Assembly (NCBI GenBank): GCA_024036415.1
Contig: JAMWET010004996.1
Coordinates: 248,001 to 312,000, forward strand
DNA: 64,000 bases
DNA from: Prochilodus magdalenae
Taxonomy: Eukaryota; Chordata; Actinopteri; Characiformes; Prochilodontidae
Direction of reading: 5' to 3'
Shown: positions 48,559 through 60,850 of the stretch, one piece after another
Position numbering within the stretch: position 1 is the first letter of the stretch
How the letters are laid out: the number at the start of each line of letters is the position of its first letter
The notes under the pieces: model-generated
Seen by the model: only the letters and a program-made list of their open reading frames with translations
The model's database searches: none
Told to the model about the DNA's origin: nothing
Program-made: the position numbers and the translations under genes

Positions 48559-49340
48559 CTGTTTAACTATCTTTTTGGCTCATAAGAGTGAAGGGGCCAC
48601 TGGGTTGGGGTTTTTTTTGGCCACAATGCACCCTAGCAACGACTCAGGCCTGCAACGAACCTGAGTCCTTAAGTGCAGGGTTTTGAGTGAGCGTGAGTGG
48701 GCCCACTGCACAGTTCAGGTGTATTATAATTTGAATATATGTACTTAAGATTCTTAATGTGACTATTGTTAATAACACCAATTGAAAACAATAGCTCTGT
48801 CTTAAAACTGTCTTGCTTTCAAGCTATACAACTTCTAAGAGCAGGGTTGTCAATTAGAGATAACTGGGCCATATATAGAAAGTTGACCATTTTCTTTAAA
48901 GTGTTTATATTGTCCTTTTGGGGTGTAGTAAATCCAACACCTATATACATCCTACATGTAAGTTTCTTTTATTTTTATTTTATCAGAGAAGGGTATTGGC
49001 ATAATTCCCATTCACTTAATTGATTGGAGGCACCACTAATGTATACTTTTTGCAGTCTTTAACCTAGAATCAAACCATAAATACCCAGTAAGTTAACTCT
49101 AGAGCTACTAAACCACGTTAACAGAGCCCAGGGCACCCTAACAGAACATTTGCCAGGTTTAGATAATTGCCATGAACCGGTGTAGGGGCGCTGTACTGTA
49201 TACAGAGAGACATACAGAATTACATACATATGTTCGTTTACTACCCACTTGTGGCCGAATATGAGTTGGGTTTCGTTTTTCCGCTATTTCGTCATTCGAG
49301 CCTCGTCGCTCCCCAGTGTAACACGGAGACAATCTCATCA
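48559..49340. other. Intergenic stretch, no gene recognised
   Basis: AT-rich DNA without recognisable coding sequence or clear repeat. Confidence 0.5.
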
Positions 49341-49740
49341 CCGCGGTCACGCCTTCTGCACTTACAAAACGCTCGGTCGCGCTATCTACACTGAAATTTT
49401 GAGGGCGCGTCTACACCGTCTTTTACGGTAGCCGCGTGAACAGTGGCGCTGGGTGAGCAGCGGCTCGCGCTTCTCCTGCAGAGACTGAAAATGGAACAGA
49501 AACGAGTTTTACAGCTAAATAAACCTAATTTAACGAACTCTAATTAATATATATACCAGAAATACTTCCATTTCCATTTCCATTTCCATTTTCAGTCTCT
49601 GCAGGAGAAGCGCGAGCCGCTGCTCACCCAACGCCACTGTTCACGCGGCTACCGTAAAACACGGTGTAGACGCGCTCTAAAAAATGTCAGTGTAGATAGC
49701 GCGACCGAGCGTTTTGTAAGTGCAGATGGCGTGACCGCGG
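49341..49740. repeat. Near-perfect palindrome: two ~156 bp arms around an ~87 bp loop
   Basis: Left arm 49341-49496 (ccgcggtcacgcc ... gactgaaaatggaa) and right arm 49584-49740 (ttccattttcagtc ... ggcgtgaccgcgg) are reverse complements with only a handful of mismatches and one or two indels. The arms are GC-rich while the loop is AT-rich with ttccat repeats. It is likely a fold-back transposon copy; no coding frame was recognised. Confidence 0.9.
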
Positions 49741-50380
49741 TAATCTAATCGGCGTTTTAAGCCTGGTAGTATCTTTGTTCGTAAGTCATTTAATGTTATG
49801 GTATTGCAACATTGTTTTGAAGAGTAATATTCAAGTTCGCCATGTCAGCGAGGTTGCTAACCGCCGACTAGCTATTGGTGAATGCTAGACTATGACCATT
49901 AAAACGCATTGTGGCTAATAAGTTCCTGTTGGCTGTGAAAACAGAAATGCAGCCCTAAGTTTATGCATTTTCATTTAATCCATGTATTTACTTTGAATGA
50001 CTATATGCATGTAAGTGGACCAAATGTTGATAAATATTTTCTTGTGTTTTTTCAGTTTTTTTGTGTTTTTTTTCAGTTCAATTAAAGATGAAGTACTTTC
50101 GACAGCCTTTAGTCTTTTTGTGAGGACTGTGTCTGTGTTAGGACAGAATAGCCCACGCCAGTCCTTACATATCCTCATTCTGTACACATGATTGCTTCTG
50201 CAATTTCTTTTTTTTGCTTTTTACATATTTAATACGGCTCAGACTACAATGGTTACAGATTAGGAATACCAGACTGAAAGTTTTGCAGAGTCCTAATCCT
50301 GAGGTTAAAGTGAGAACCTAGATGGGTATTTTGTGTGCACACCAGATGTTTCTAATAGTTCTCTTTCATTTTCTTTTAAG

Positions 50381-50844
50381 CCAAATCCTATGAAATCAGA
50401 TGGAGTGAACATTTGGAGATGATGCAAAACAACTTCAGTGATGCTAATCCAGTAAACACATCTGTATTCCAGCCACAAGAAGCAGGTTCTGATGAACAGT
50501 TCTCCTTCCTCCCTAATGTTACAATCCAAAATGGAACCGCAGTGTTCTTGGCTGTTCGGTCAGAGGACAATCAGGCGCTGAAGTCTGAGATATCTAACGT
50601 TGTTTGTGTAACAAAGTTTGTTTCAAGTCCCCCACCTCAAGAAATTCCCAAACCAGCCCTGAACCTGGTCGCTACAATGGTAACAATCTGTGTTGTAACC
50701 ATGGTGGGATTTCTCATAGCAGCTGTAGTTAAATGTGTAATGAATCGAAGGAAAACTGGTAAGATAACCTTAAATTCACCGGAAAATTACCATTGCCAAT
50801 CAGGTGAGCCGATTCAACCAAGCATTGCACCCAAAAGAGGCTAA
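50381..50844 (+). pseudogene. Orphan CLCA last exon
   Basis: The acceptor ttcttttaag is intact and the frame is open for 154 codons to TAA at 50842-50844, including the membrane segment (about 50665-50738) and the NRRKTG tail. CAA replaces gene A's TAA, so the frame runs nine codons further (QPSIAPKRG). Counted by eye, about 16 of the 20 differences from gene A change the protein and three are silent, which looks neutral. No other CLCA exon is found near it. It is classed as an unattached exon; being in the same phase and strand, it could in principle be spliced to exon 13 of gene B, 20.7 kb upstream. Confidence 0.7.
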
Positions 50845-51159
50845 CAAATTAACATAGAGCCCATTTAGTTCATAAGTATATAAGATATTATAGCATACTA
50901 ATATGCTGTTTTATTCAAGCATGTTCATCCATTATTAGAAAAATGGTCGTTTTTGAATAATAAAGCATTTCTTTCCAATTAAAGACCCTTTCTACAAACA
51001 GATGGCAGATTTTACTAAGAGACCAAAGAAATGATGGTGTTATCCTCTATTTTGTTTTTGTAACTTGAATTAAATTATAGTAAAACAATATAAACTCAAA
51101 ACAACTCAAATCAAAGCCAACATAAACTCATTGACAAGAAAAATACACCCTGGTAGACA

Positions 51160-51437
51160 AACTCAAGACATCCTGCAAGACATCCTCTGGCCAAATGTGT
51201 TGCCTCTCATGGCAGGCTCACCTACACGGCAAGGGTCTCCCAGGAATGTCTCTGCATGATTGCAACATCTTCTTGTCCTTGCCTGTTCACCAGATTTATC
51301 ACATGTTGAGCATTTACGGGACCAGCTGGGACACCAGGTTCGACAACTTACCACTGTCCAGCTGTAACATCTGTGGCACATAGGACACTTGCATGCCTGT
51401 ATGCCCAATGATATCCGCCTGCCCAACCATATTTCAT
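51160..51437 (-). mobile_element. Probable decayed transposon fragment inside the duplicated CLCA block
   Basis: Present in this copy but not in gene A. Minus-strand words (acaggcatgcaagtgtccta, ccagctggtcccgtaaatgc) suggest a Tc1-like interior similar in style to 54400-54740; no intact frame. Confidence 0.3.
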
Positions 51438-51545
51438 CTTGTGTCCAGGTTAGAGGTGGCCCAACAAGGTATTAGAGCCTACTTTTAATTGTGCAATTTT
51501 CCTTGATAAACTTTCACTCCAATATTGTATTCAATTACATATACT

Positions 51546-52755
51546 ACAGGACAACACCACCTGCTTGTGACAGTGATGCCTCTCTGCTGAACCACTTCTA
51601 TGCCCGGTTTGAGACACAGAACGGCATGGCAGCGAGGAAGACCAGCCCTCCTCTCAATGACCAGGTGTTGTGCCTTACAGCAGCTGACGTGAGGAAAAGA
51701 GAGTTGACCCACGGAAAGCCGCTGGACCAGACAACATTCCTGGTAGAGTGCTCAGGGAATGTGCAGACCAGCTGACAGATGTCTTCACCGACATCTTCAA
51801 CATCTCCCTGTGCAGTGCCACCGTCCCAGCGTGTCTCAAGGCAACCACCATCATACCCGTGCCGAAGAAGTCTTCAGTGTCCTGCCTCAACGACTACCGT
51901 CCCGTTGCACTTACACCCATCATCATGGAAGTGTTTCGAGAGGCTTTTCATGAGGCACATCAAGACCCTGCTGCCTCCTTCACTAGACCCTCTGCAGTTT
52001 GCGTACCGTCCTAACCGCACAACAGACGACGCCATATCCACCACCCCTCACCTGGTGCTCACCCACCTGGACAATAGGGACACTTATGTTCGAATGCTGT
52101 TCATAGACTTTAGTTCAGCAATCAACACAATCATTCCTCAGCACCTGATTGGAAAGCTGAACCTACTGGGGAGGACAGCTGAGAAGATCATTGGTGTCTC
52201 TCTTCCCACCATCACAGACATTTACACCACACGCTGCATCCACAAAGCAAACAGCATTGTGGGTGACCACACACACCCCTCACACACACTCTTCACCCTA
52301 CTGCCATCTGGAAAAAGGTACAGAAGCATCCGAGCCCTCACATCCAGACTGTGCAACAGCTTCTTTCCCCAAGTCATCAGACTCCCTAACAACCAGAGTC
52401 TGGTCTGAATAACTGCACACATTTCAGTGACTGGACTGGACTGAACGCACACACACAATCTCATCTTTTAAATCTGTCTACACATAAACTTAAAGAGCAC
52501 AATATTTACATTTATACCAAATATGGACATAACTACTGCTAAAAAACAATGTTTGTCTTTAAAAAAATAGACATAACCATACTTTACTGCTCCTACTACC
52601 AGTGGGCTATCTGTACTTGCTGTTTTGTGTATTGTAAATTGTCTTGTGTATTTATGTAGCACCTTGGTCCTGGAGGAACGTTGTTTCATTTCACTGTGTA
52701 CTGTACACCACTGTATATGGTTGAAATGACAAAAACTACTTGACTTGATTTAATT
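51546..52755 (+). pseudogene. LINE reverse transcriptase fragment with 3' UTR, frame-broken and internally deleted
   Basis: Frames in sequence: 51491-51775 ([16 protein letters not shown]), 51748-52014 ([32 protein letters not shown]), 51779-52408 ([40 protein letters not shown], then a jump to [17 protein letters not shown]). The FIDFSSA block holds the first reverse transcriptase aspartate; the YADD region is deleted. The 3' UTR to 52755 is shared with 20226-20400 (inverted). Confidence 0.8.
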
Positions 52756-52816
52756 ACAGAATATAGAGTCAGGCAGCCAGTACGTATTTATGCTAAACAT
52801 TAGCGCTTATAGCCTG

Positions 52817-52890
52817 AATTGAAGGTTCTCAGTCGACTTAATGGGTCTCCAACTGATGATTTGACCCGTCATATGTCTAGGCATATATAG
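52817..52890. mobile_element. Fragment of the 9221-9911 hAT family end
   Basis: gaaggttctcagtcgactta and caactgatgatttgacccgt parallel 9840-9890 (gtctcagtcgacttaaaggg, cagactgatgatttgactct). Confidence 0.6.
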
Positions 52891-53766
52891 GTAAATTTGA
52901 TGTTGGTGTAGGTAAGTATGTTGTAGTGCAATTCCAAAATCACAGCTCGTAATCACAGCTTACATGAAATGAATTAATATTAGACCGTTTTTGGTTTTGG
53001 CCTGTATAAATCGCAAAAAAGTAATATTTGAAAATAGCATAGTCTTAAGCAAAGCATTAGAAGTAAGAGTCTAGATAAAGAGGAAAACTATAAAAAAGGC
53101 TTCACTAACCAAATTAATGTTTGTAAATTCATTACAATAAAAATTATAGTGTTGTACAGTCATAGATGCATTTTTGATCACTGCACTTGTCAAGAGTGGT
53201 TATTTAGGTTTTGCCATTATCCTCTGACCTCTCTCATCTACCACAGAACTGATGCTCACTGGAAGCTTATTGAATCATGCACCATTTTGTTTAAACTCCA
53301 TAGAGACTGCTTTGTGTCAAGAAAAGACTGAAAAGACTCCCTTGAAGCAGCAACAACCAGATTAAATGGTCACATTGTTTTGTTTCTACATCCTGATGTT
53401 CAACGTAAACGCTAACAGAAACTCTTGACTCATGTCTGCATAACTTCATGCAATGCTCTGCTGACACATGACTAAGCAGGTGTACAACTGTTCCTAATAA
53501 AGTGACTGGTAAGTGTATATGCATTGTTGATTTTTTGATCTGTCGCCTCTTTGTCACCTAATGAACTTAGTAGGCTTAAAGAAAATAGATTTACAGTGTG
53601 GCTTGTTGGTAGGAAGTCATGTAAACATGCTCCATCTTTTCATTTCGTCTTTGTTATTAACACAACTTGATGAAACACTGAACGGTCCTGCTAAAAATAG
53701 TCAATGTACCCTAATGGATTACTGTGGTTTGTTAGAACTGGTGTTCCCCATTACCAAGTGAACTAA
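52891..53766. other. Intergenic stretch, no gene recognised
   Basis: AT-rich; no coding resemblance or clear repeat seen. Confidence 0.5.
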
Positions 53767-53771
53767 TATTT

Positions 53772-54314
53772 TGTAAGGGCCCTTGCTGTTCCGCCTGCAG
53801 CCAGCAGAGGGCAGCAGCAGTGGCGCTGTTCTGAATGAGAATTAGAAAAAGAGGAAAGCAGAGGGAAAAAGCAAAACAAACGAAAAGCAACAAGTGCTAG
53901 AAAATTAAATATATATGAATAACTGAATCAATAGAGTAGAGAGCGTGGGTCACTCTGCACAACTGAAAAGACTCAGAGACCCACAAAATCTCCTTTCAGT
54001 TAAACCCTCACCTGTTTATTTCTGTTCTTTAATAAACTTCTCCTTTCGTTTGAACACGTCGGCCCTGGCATCTTCTTTGTTTTGTTTCTCCCACAGAGGT
54101 AGCACGTGGGGTTATCACTCCGGAGGTCGGGGGTTCAATCCCCGCCTAGACCACTAAACTCCAACACTGTTCCCACAAACAGTTCACTCCCTTACACATA
54201 GTTTCATGTGCATCCACATCCAGGAAACTCGTTTGTTTGCAATTTAAAATTTACATCGCCGCAAACGGCTTCCCACCCTGCGCTTGGGTCCACAGCCCCA
54301 ACCGTGCCGTGACA
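53772..54314 (+). mobile_element. Solo LTR, 543 bp, with 5 bp target duplication
   Basis: Starts TGTAAGGGCCC, ends GTGCCGTGACA, and is flanked by tattt at 53767-53771 and 54315-54319. ttaataaacttctcc near 54030 is a likely polyadenylation signal. TG..CA ends and a 5 bp duplication are the signature of an LTR left by recombination. Orientation is taken from the AATAAA. A GGTTCAATCC word at about 54133 resembles a pol III B box. Confidence 0.8.
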
Positions 54315-54399
54315 TATTTTAACACTCTGTTCAGTAATAAATGACTCCCTGTGCTAAGACCACTGTTATCCCAGTGGTTACTTATAATTAGGATGCCTT

Positions 54400-54740
54400 C
54401 CTTAAGTCTCCCCATCAGTGCCAAGACCATTGGCATATAGCTGCATGTACACAGGACTACATGTACACAGACCATCATGACAACAATCTGCAGGAACTGT
54501 GTAAGGATATTCAAGCTGCATGGGATGGATTACCATTACACCAGGACACAATTAGGAACCTCTACAACTCCATGCCGAGATGTCCATACTGAGAGACAGA
54601 CTTCTGTATGTGTAGCTTAATAAATATCGTCCATATCAGTCTAAATTCAGAATCATTTGTTGTTCCTGGTAACCTCTATCTTCCTTCCCATTAGCGCTCC
54701 CACACCTCCTTCTGGGTGGAACTATTCTTTTGATGATGAG
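54400..54740 (+). mobile_element. Tc1-like remnant
   Basis: Contains ggactacatgtacacagacc, aggatattcaagctgcatgg and cacctccttctgggtggaac. The last is like the right end of 29773-30297, so both are probably the same decayed family. Confidence 0.4.
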
Positions 54741-56098
54741 TTTTCATAAGGTAAAACATCAAATAATATCATGTCCTGTACTGTTTTTTTGGGGGTTTTT
54801 TTGGACTTAGAGGTTTACATATGACACACTTAATACATCAGTATGCTACAAACTAATAAGGTAGATTAGGTCTGTATTTCTCGCATGCTTAGAAGTAGCC
54901 TTTTGAGTTGATGTAGTGCTACAACATCTGACTGAAGTGCTACATCATTTAGGGCGAAACAAGAAACTCTGTTGTTACGGTGTTTGACATTTCTATCCCT
55001 TAAATAATTTTCTATGAGTGTGCTTTTAGAGGCATCAAGCTTTTCACCACCACTGTCAGTTCTCTTCCTCCAGAAGGGAATTTCACATAAAACCTTTTCA
55101 AAATAAAATCTTTAAACAGATTACAATTAAAATTGTGCTAAATTATTTTGCTAAAAATATGGAGAGAATGGATTGGATAGGAGGGAAAAATCAGTTCTTT
55201 TCTTAGTCCATTAGAGGGTGTTAAAAAGTCATTTTTGCTTTCTGGTGAGAGGCTTCCCTCAGCAGTCACGCTGGGTGGACTGTTTGAAATGTGTGTGTTG
55301 GTCTGTCTGCTTCACAATTTTTTTTAATCAACTTTTTCATAGAAGGGCACTTTGTAGTTCTACAGTTACAGACTCTAGTAAATATCGCTGTATACAGTGG
55401 TACTTCATTTTCATAGAGTGAGGGTCAGTATGACTGTGGATTAGACACATAGAGGAGTGAGGTTCAGTATGGCTGTGGATTAGACACAGAGGAGTGAGGG
55501 TCAACAGTGAGGTCACTTTTGGTAGATGTGATAAAATTACACCAAGGCAATCCAAGTTGGACCTGCCAAAAGTACTTGTGGGCTCTTTTCTAGTTTGGCT
55601 TAACAAACTTGACGTCCATAGCCTCTGTTGGGTTCTCAACATTTGGCCATTTGTACTTCAGCAAGTCCACACTATCCTATTCCTAAGCAGGATCCTATTC
55701 TTAAGCACCGGGGCTGGCACCAAGGTAAGGTATATCAGAGTGAACTAGAAAACAATTTCCTGAAGGAAGCGCGGGATAGTTGCGCAGCTTGCTTAGTAAG
55801 GAACCAGTGATAACTAAACGAGTGTGGGTTGGTATGACTGTGGAGTAGCGTTAGGCCTGCCTTTAGTGAGTATGTGAAGTTTGGTGGCTCTCGGGCGAAT
55901 GGAAACATTACTGCTTGGTTTGGGTGGAAAAGCACTGGGACTTTATGGGAGGAACGAGGGATGAATGCCCTTAGTGTGTATGTGAAGTTTGGCGCCTCTC
56001 TGGCGAATGAAACGGCCGGCTTTAGGTGCTTCCAAAAGTGACTGGGACTCTATGGAAGGAATGAGGGATGCAAAAAAAAAAAGGAGAAATGAACGAAT
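54741..56098. other. Intergenic stretch with short tandem repeat, no gene recognised
   Basis: 55395-55505 holds about three copies of a roughly 38 bp unit (agtgagggtcagtatgactg, tggattagacacatagagg). 55328-55375 is a scrap of the 3670-4020 TIR family. Nothing else was recognised. Confidence 0.45.
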
Positions 56099-56345
56099 GG
56101 GGCTGCGCCCTGAGCCAGTGTGTCCGATATCGTGTCTCTAGGTCGAGCGGAAGTAGGGTAGATAGGCAAACATTGTTTCATCCCATTCATTCTCTATGGG
56201 AGGAAAAAGGGATGTGAAAAGAAAGAGAACGAATGAGTGCGGGTCAATCCAACACTGCGCCCTGAGCCAGTGTATCCGATTTGGTGTCTCTAGGTCAAGC
56301 AGAAGTAGGGTAGGCACGCGTTTTTCAATCCCATTAATTCTCTTT
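56099..56345 (+). repeat. Imperfect tandem duplication, unit about 160 bp
   Basis: gcgccctgagccagtgt, gtgtctctaggtc, gaagtagggta, atcccatt and attctct occur in the same order at about 56105-56200 and 56257-56345. Confidence 0.7.
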
Positions 56346-56511
56346 GGGAAAAAAATCTGGAAAAATTCCTTCCTACTCGGAAACCGTGCATCCAATCCAA
56401 AAGCTGTATTCAAGCCCACATCACCCAGTCATACTGGAGAACATGGAGTTGGAACGGAACCGATATTTTGAAAGCTGTGGGACGAGTCACGCGGTGATGA
56501 AATGGCAGAAA

Positions 56512-56550
56512 AATAATAATAATAATAATAATAATAATAAGAAGAAGAAG
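56512..56550. repeat. (AAT)n-(AAG)n microsatellite
   Basis: About nine AAT units followed by four AAG units. Confidence 0.95.
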
Positions 56551-57143
56551 TATATAAATCGAATAACAGTATAGATGCGTGTTGCTTTGCACTGTTGTGC
56601 ACCATAATAAATCGGATAACTGTATAAAAACAAATCCAGAATGTGACGCATTTACATTACACAGGTCACTGTACTGCTGTAAAACCTCAGACTCAGGGTG
56701 AATATACATCTCCATAGCATATGTTTGCTGCGTCCCCTTAAGGATCTTGACGGCTAAAGCTTGACTAGAAGACTTCCCCTGTACTTTCCATACTTCTCCA
56801 AATCTACTGCAGGTCAGTCGTGGCTGATGCACTTGCTTCCACAATGGATTCGCTGGCTGACCTCTTCTGCTCCTCCCAATGACACTTAATAATTCACTAG
56901 TGACCTCTAAACTCTCCAAATGATTAACTGATGATAATGGGGAACAAAATGTTGTTACATGTTGTTCCAAATTATAGCCATTTACTGGAAGGTGTGGGAA
57001 CAAGGGGGATTCTGGATGCTTATTAATTTCTCATGCTTCCACAAGTGGACACTGATATAAGAGAACTGAGCCACCATTAGAGACTGGTCCATTAAAGACA
57101 TGTTGGGGAGGCTGCACAAGATCTTACAAATTCCTGGTTGTGG

Positions 57144-57146
<3 letters not shown>

Positions 57147-57206
<60 letters not shown>
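57147..57206. repeat. (AT)n microsatellite
   Basis: About 60 bases of AT, directly abutting a fragment of the 15538-17106 TIR family at 57207-57310 (agcgtcctgtgaccactgat, gatgagtgtgtgttagagtg). Confidence 0.95.
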
Positions 57207-57210
<4 letters not shown>

Positions 57211-57477
57211 CTGTCCCGCCAACAGCATCCTGTGGACAGCGTCCTGTGACCACTGATGAAGGACTACAGGGTGACCAACACAAGCTGTGCAGTAGCAGAT
57301 GAGTGTGTGTTAGAGTGTAGAGTATCTGAACACATTCGCAATTACGCAGGCACAAATTAGATTAAACGAAAAGAAGGTGATGTCTTTTTAACTGATCTCT
57401 GGGCACTGGGTAAACATACTTCCGGACGGTCTGGTGGTGGAGTTGTACACTTGGAACCCAACATACGTAATAATAGT

Positions 57478-59760
57478 TTACACTTCTATAGCGCCTTTCA
57501 CAAACCAAAGGACGCTTTACAAACACAATAATAAACCAACAAACAAACAAAAAAAAAATCATGAACAATGAAAATGTTTAGAGAAAAGAAGTTTTTAAGT
57601 GAGTTTTGAAGATGGAAAGAGAGGGTGAAGTGCGTATAGATGAAGGTAGGGAGGTCCCGAGTGTGGGGGCAGCAACACTAAATGACCTGCCACCCATAGA
57701 GGAAAGCCTGAACCTAGGAACAGCCAGGAGACCAGAGTCAGAAGACCTTAGCTTACGTGATGGGACGTAAGGATGTACGAGGGCTGACAGATAGGTGGGT
57801 GATAGGCCATGTAGGGCTTTAAAGGTCAGGAGGAGGATCTTATAGTGGATACGCTCTGTAACTGGTAGCCAGTGTAGCTGAAGAAGGATGGGGGTGATGT
57901 GCGCGGACTTCTTGGTGCAGACTAAGACTCTGGCTGCGGAGTTTTGAATGTATTGCAGAGGGCGAAGTCTTTTGGAGGGTAGACTATGGAATAGAGCATT
58001 GCAATAATCTAGCCTAGATGAAATAAATGCATGAACCAGAGTCCCAGCATCTTTCGAAGTAAGCAGTTGGCGGAGCCTTGCAATATTGCGAAGATGAAAA
58101 AATGCAGACATTGTCAGAGATTTAATATGGGAGGAAAAACTGAGGCAAGGGTCAAACAGAACACCAAGGTTCCGCACAGTAGTGGACAGGGTGACTGGTG
58201 TGTCATTAACAACAAGCACACAGTCGGAGTAGGCAGAGGCAGCTGTCTTAATACCAACAATTATAAATTCAGTTTTTTACTATTAAGCTTCAGAAAGTTA
58301 GCATTCAACCAGTTTGTTAACTCCTGAATGCAGTGCAACAGTGAGGAAGGTGGAAAAGATTCAGTGGGTTTGAGGCTAAGGTAAATCTGAATATCATCAG
58401 CATAACAATGAAAATTGAGGAAATGAGAACGAATAATATTACCAAGGGGTAAAATATATATAATAAACAGCAGAGGACCAAGGACAGAACCCTGAGGGAC
58501 TCCCTGAGTAACCAGAGCAGTGTTTGATCTGTGCTTCCCTAAGGTCACAAACTGAGATCTATCTGATAAGTATAATATAAACCAGGACAGTATTACAGTG
58601 GAGAGACCAACAGAAGAGAGCCATGAGATCAATGTATTATGATTGACCATATCGAAGGCTGCAGTAAGATCAAGTAGGAGTAAGATAGAAGCACAACCAG
58701 AGTCTGATGACAGAAGTAAATCATTAACCACATGGACGAGAGCAGTTTCAGTACCATGATGACAGCGAAAACCTGACTGAAAAGTCTCAAAGAGATTACT
58801 GATGTTAAGAAAATCTTGAAGCTGTGAAGCAACAACCCTCTCAAGTATCTTAGAAACAAATGGCAGGTTATAGATTGGACTGTAGTTTTCCAGAGCTGAG
58901 CTATCAAGGCCTGCCTTTTTAATAATGGGAGTAACAGCAGCCGTTTTCAGGCCCAAGGGGACATGACCAGTAGTAAGAGACAGAATAATGAGATGGGCGA
59001 TAGGAGTGGAGATGTCGGAAAGACAAAGCTTCAGGAGTGAGGTTGCAGCAGGAAAGACAAGATGAAGCCTTAGATTTAGATATAATCTTTGAGATATCTT
59101 CAGGTTCAACGGGAGAGAAGCTGAATAGGAACCTGGTACATGGGCTAGAGAGAAAGGTGGAGTAATCAGAGGGGACAGGATTATTGATAGAAATAATTTT
59201 ATCCTGGAAAAAAAATCTAGAAAAGCAGTACAAGTTTCAGGGAAGGGTGAAAGTACAGGACTGGGAGGTCGAAGTAATTTACTGACTGTAGAAAAGAGTC
59301 GTTTGGGATCATGGCCAGATCCATTGATCAATTGCGAGTAGTAGGCAGAGCGAGCTGCCATTAGTGTCGCTTTATATTTGAGAATGTGATCTAAGTAGGC
59401 TTAGGAATGTACTTGTAGGCCAGTCTTTTTATTGAGACACTCAAGGCGTCTGCCAGTGGTTTTCAAAGTCCGAAGCTCAGAAGTAAACCAGGGAGAGGAG
59501 TAAGTGGAGGGGGCAGTTCTGGTCTTCAGAGGAGCTAGAGTGTCAAGAACGGCAGAGATAGACTCATTATTAAGAGAGACAGCATCATCCGTAGAGGAAC
59601 GCTCACAGATAAGAGAAAGAGAGGAGGACTTGAGAAGGGTGGAAAAAGACACAGGATCTACAGCAGTGAAATTACAGAAAGAGACCAAAGTTAAAGAGTG
59701 TGACTTGGAATTGGGGAGACAGAGATCAGCAGTAATAAACATGTGATCAGAAACACCAAC
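57478..59760 (-). mobile_element. LINE (CR1/L2-like), 5'-truncated, reverse transcriptase disrupted
   Basis: Minus strand, in order: 59742-59401 (endonuclease-to-RT linker: LKTRTAPSTYSSPWFTSELR), an in-frame stop near 59401, 59361-58261 (LSTVSKLLRPPSPVLSP, TAAVTPIIKKAG, LLDLTAAFDMVNHNTLISWL, QGVPQGSVLGPLLFIIY, CYADDIQIYLS), then a frame change and 58219-57578 (VRNLGVLFDPCLSFSSHIKS, RLDYCNALFHSLPSKR, LHWLPVTERIHYKILLLTFK). Both RT aspartate blocks (DLTAAFD, YADD) are present. The 3' end at about 57478 reads, on the plus strand, acttctatagcgcctttcac. Two lesions make it inactive. Confidence 0.88.
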
Positions 59761-60123
59761 ATAAACGCCTGAAACGCCATTCTACTACTACATTCTACTT
59801 ATTTTAGATGTTAAATTACATGTACTGGCTTGTGAAATAAATATTTGATTAGTTATTTTTTGTAAATTGTATTTTTAGGAATCATTATGAATGTCATATG
59901 ACAAATTACTGTTCTGTTCATAGTTGATATTGGATTAAACTGAGATTGCTGAAGTAGTCTTAAAAAGTCTTTTCACTGTTCACTTTACAATCAAATCTCA
60001 ACTTGGACGTCCAGCAAAGTCATTTTCTAAACATCTTTTCAGTTTTTGCTGGGTGGTAGGCCTTTACAGGCCTCAGGACAGTGACATTCAGTTCTACTGC
60101 AGACTTGTGAGACCAGTTGTCGA

Positions 60124-60480
60124 GTCAAGTCAAGTCAAGTCAAATGTATTTTTTACAGCAGCTTTTACAACAGATGTTGTCACAAAAACACACAGAAAAT
60201 CCTGGCCCAAGCCCCCAGTGAGCAACCCAAAGGCAACAGTGGCAAGGAAAAACTCCCACAGAGCAAGAGGAAGAACCCTCGAAAGGAACCAAGACTCAAA
60301 CGGGAAAGCCATCTTCAGGTCCACTCCAGATAGCAACAAACACAACAAGGACAGCACAGGACAAGGAGCACAGTACAGGACACGACACGGAGAAGCTTCA
60401 GGGTAGGCAAACTGGTCAGCAAGAAGACAATGGCAGTCAGCCGACAGAGGTAAAGTGGCAGCATCAGAGCGCACAGGATG
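60124..60480 (+). repeat. Dispersed fish repeat, same family as 22516-22760
   Basis: aagtcaagtcaagtcaaatg, acagatgttgtcacaaaaac and ggcaacagtggcaaggaaaa follow the same order as the copy in CLCA gene B intron 4. Confidence 0.65.
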
Positions 60481-60734
60481 GGCAGTAGCCTAGCAGCAGC
60501 CACAGAGTTTGGGCAGTAGCTCAGCTCCGACAAAGAAGAAAACACAGGCAATTACTTCTGACAGCTGGAAACTAATTACCAAAAGCTTTACTGGACCGGT
60601 AGGTTTTAAGCCTAGACTTGAAGATTGGGGCTGGCTGGTTTCTTTTTTGCTGAGTAGTTATATCAGAACCAGGAAATACCAGGGAAACTTGTTAACTGCT
60701 AACTGGCTAATCACTACACGTACAGCACTCACCA

Positions 60735-60850
60735 TAAAATATATGGCAGTTGTGGGTTGAGGGTTAAAAAGCCAGCCGGTTACTGATCCCACAGTGACGA
60801 CTGAAGTGCCCTTGAGCAAGGCATCTAACCCCTAGCTGCTCCCTGGGTTC
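60735..60850 (+). repeat. SINE-like fragment
   Basis: gttgtgggttgagggttaaa followed by gtgcccttgagcaaggcatc and taacccctagctgctccctg is a common teleost short repeat. No pol III boxes could be fixed. Confidence 0.45.

Larger units (their letters stand above)
50218..51545 (+). repeat. Duplicate of the 3' end of CLCA gene A
   Basis: Matches 4860-5754 and 5908-6024, including intron sequence, acceptor, last exon and 3' UTR. Intron DNA on the left excludes an ordinary processed retrocopy. The right part carries an extra block at about 51160-51437 not found in gene A. Confidence 0.88.

Noticed and set aside
54100..54160. tRNA gene suggested by GGTTCAATCC
   Set aside because: No complete cloverleaf or A box could be fitted, and the word lies inside a solo LTR.
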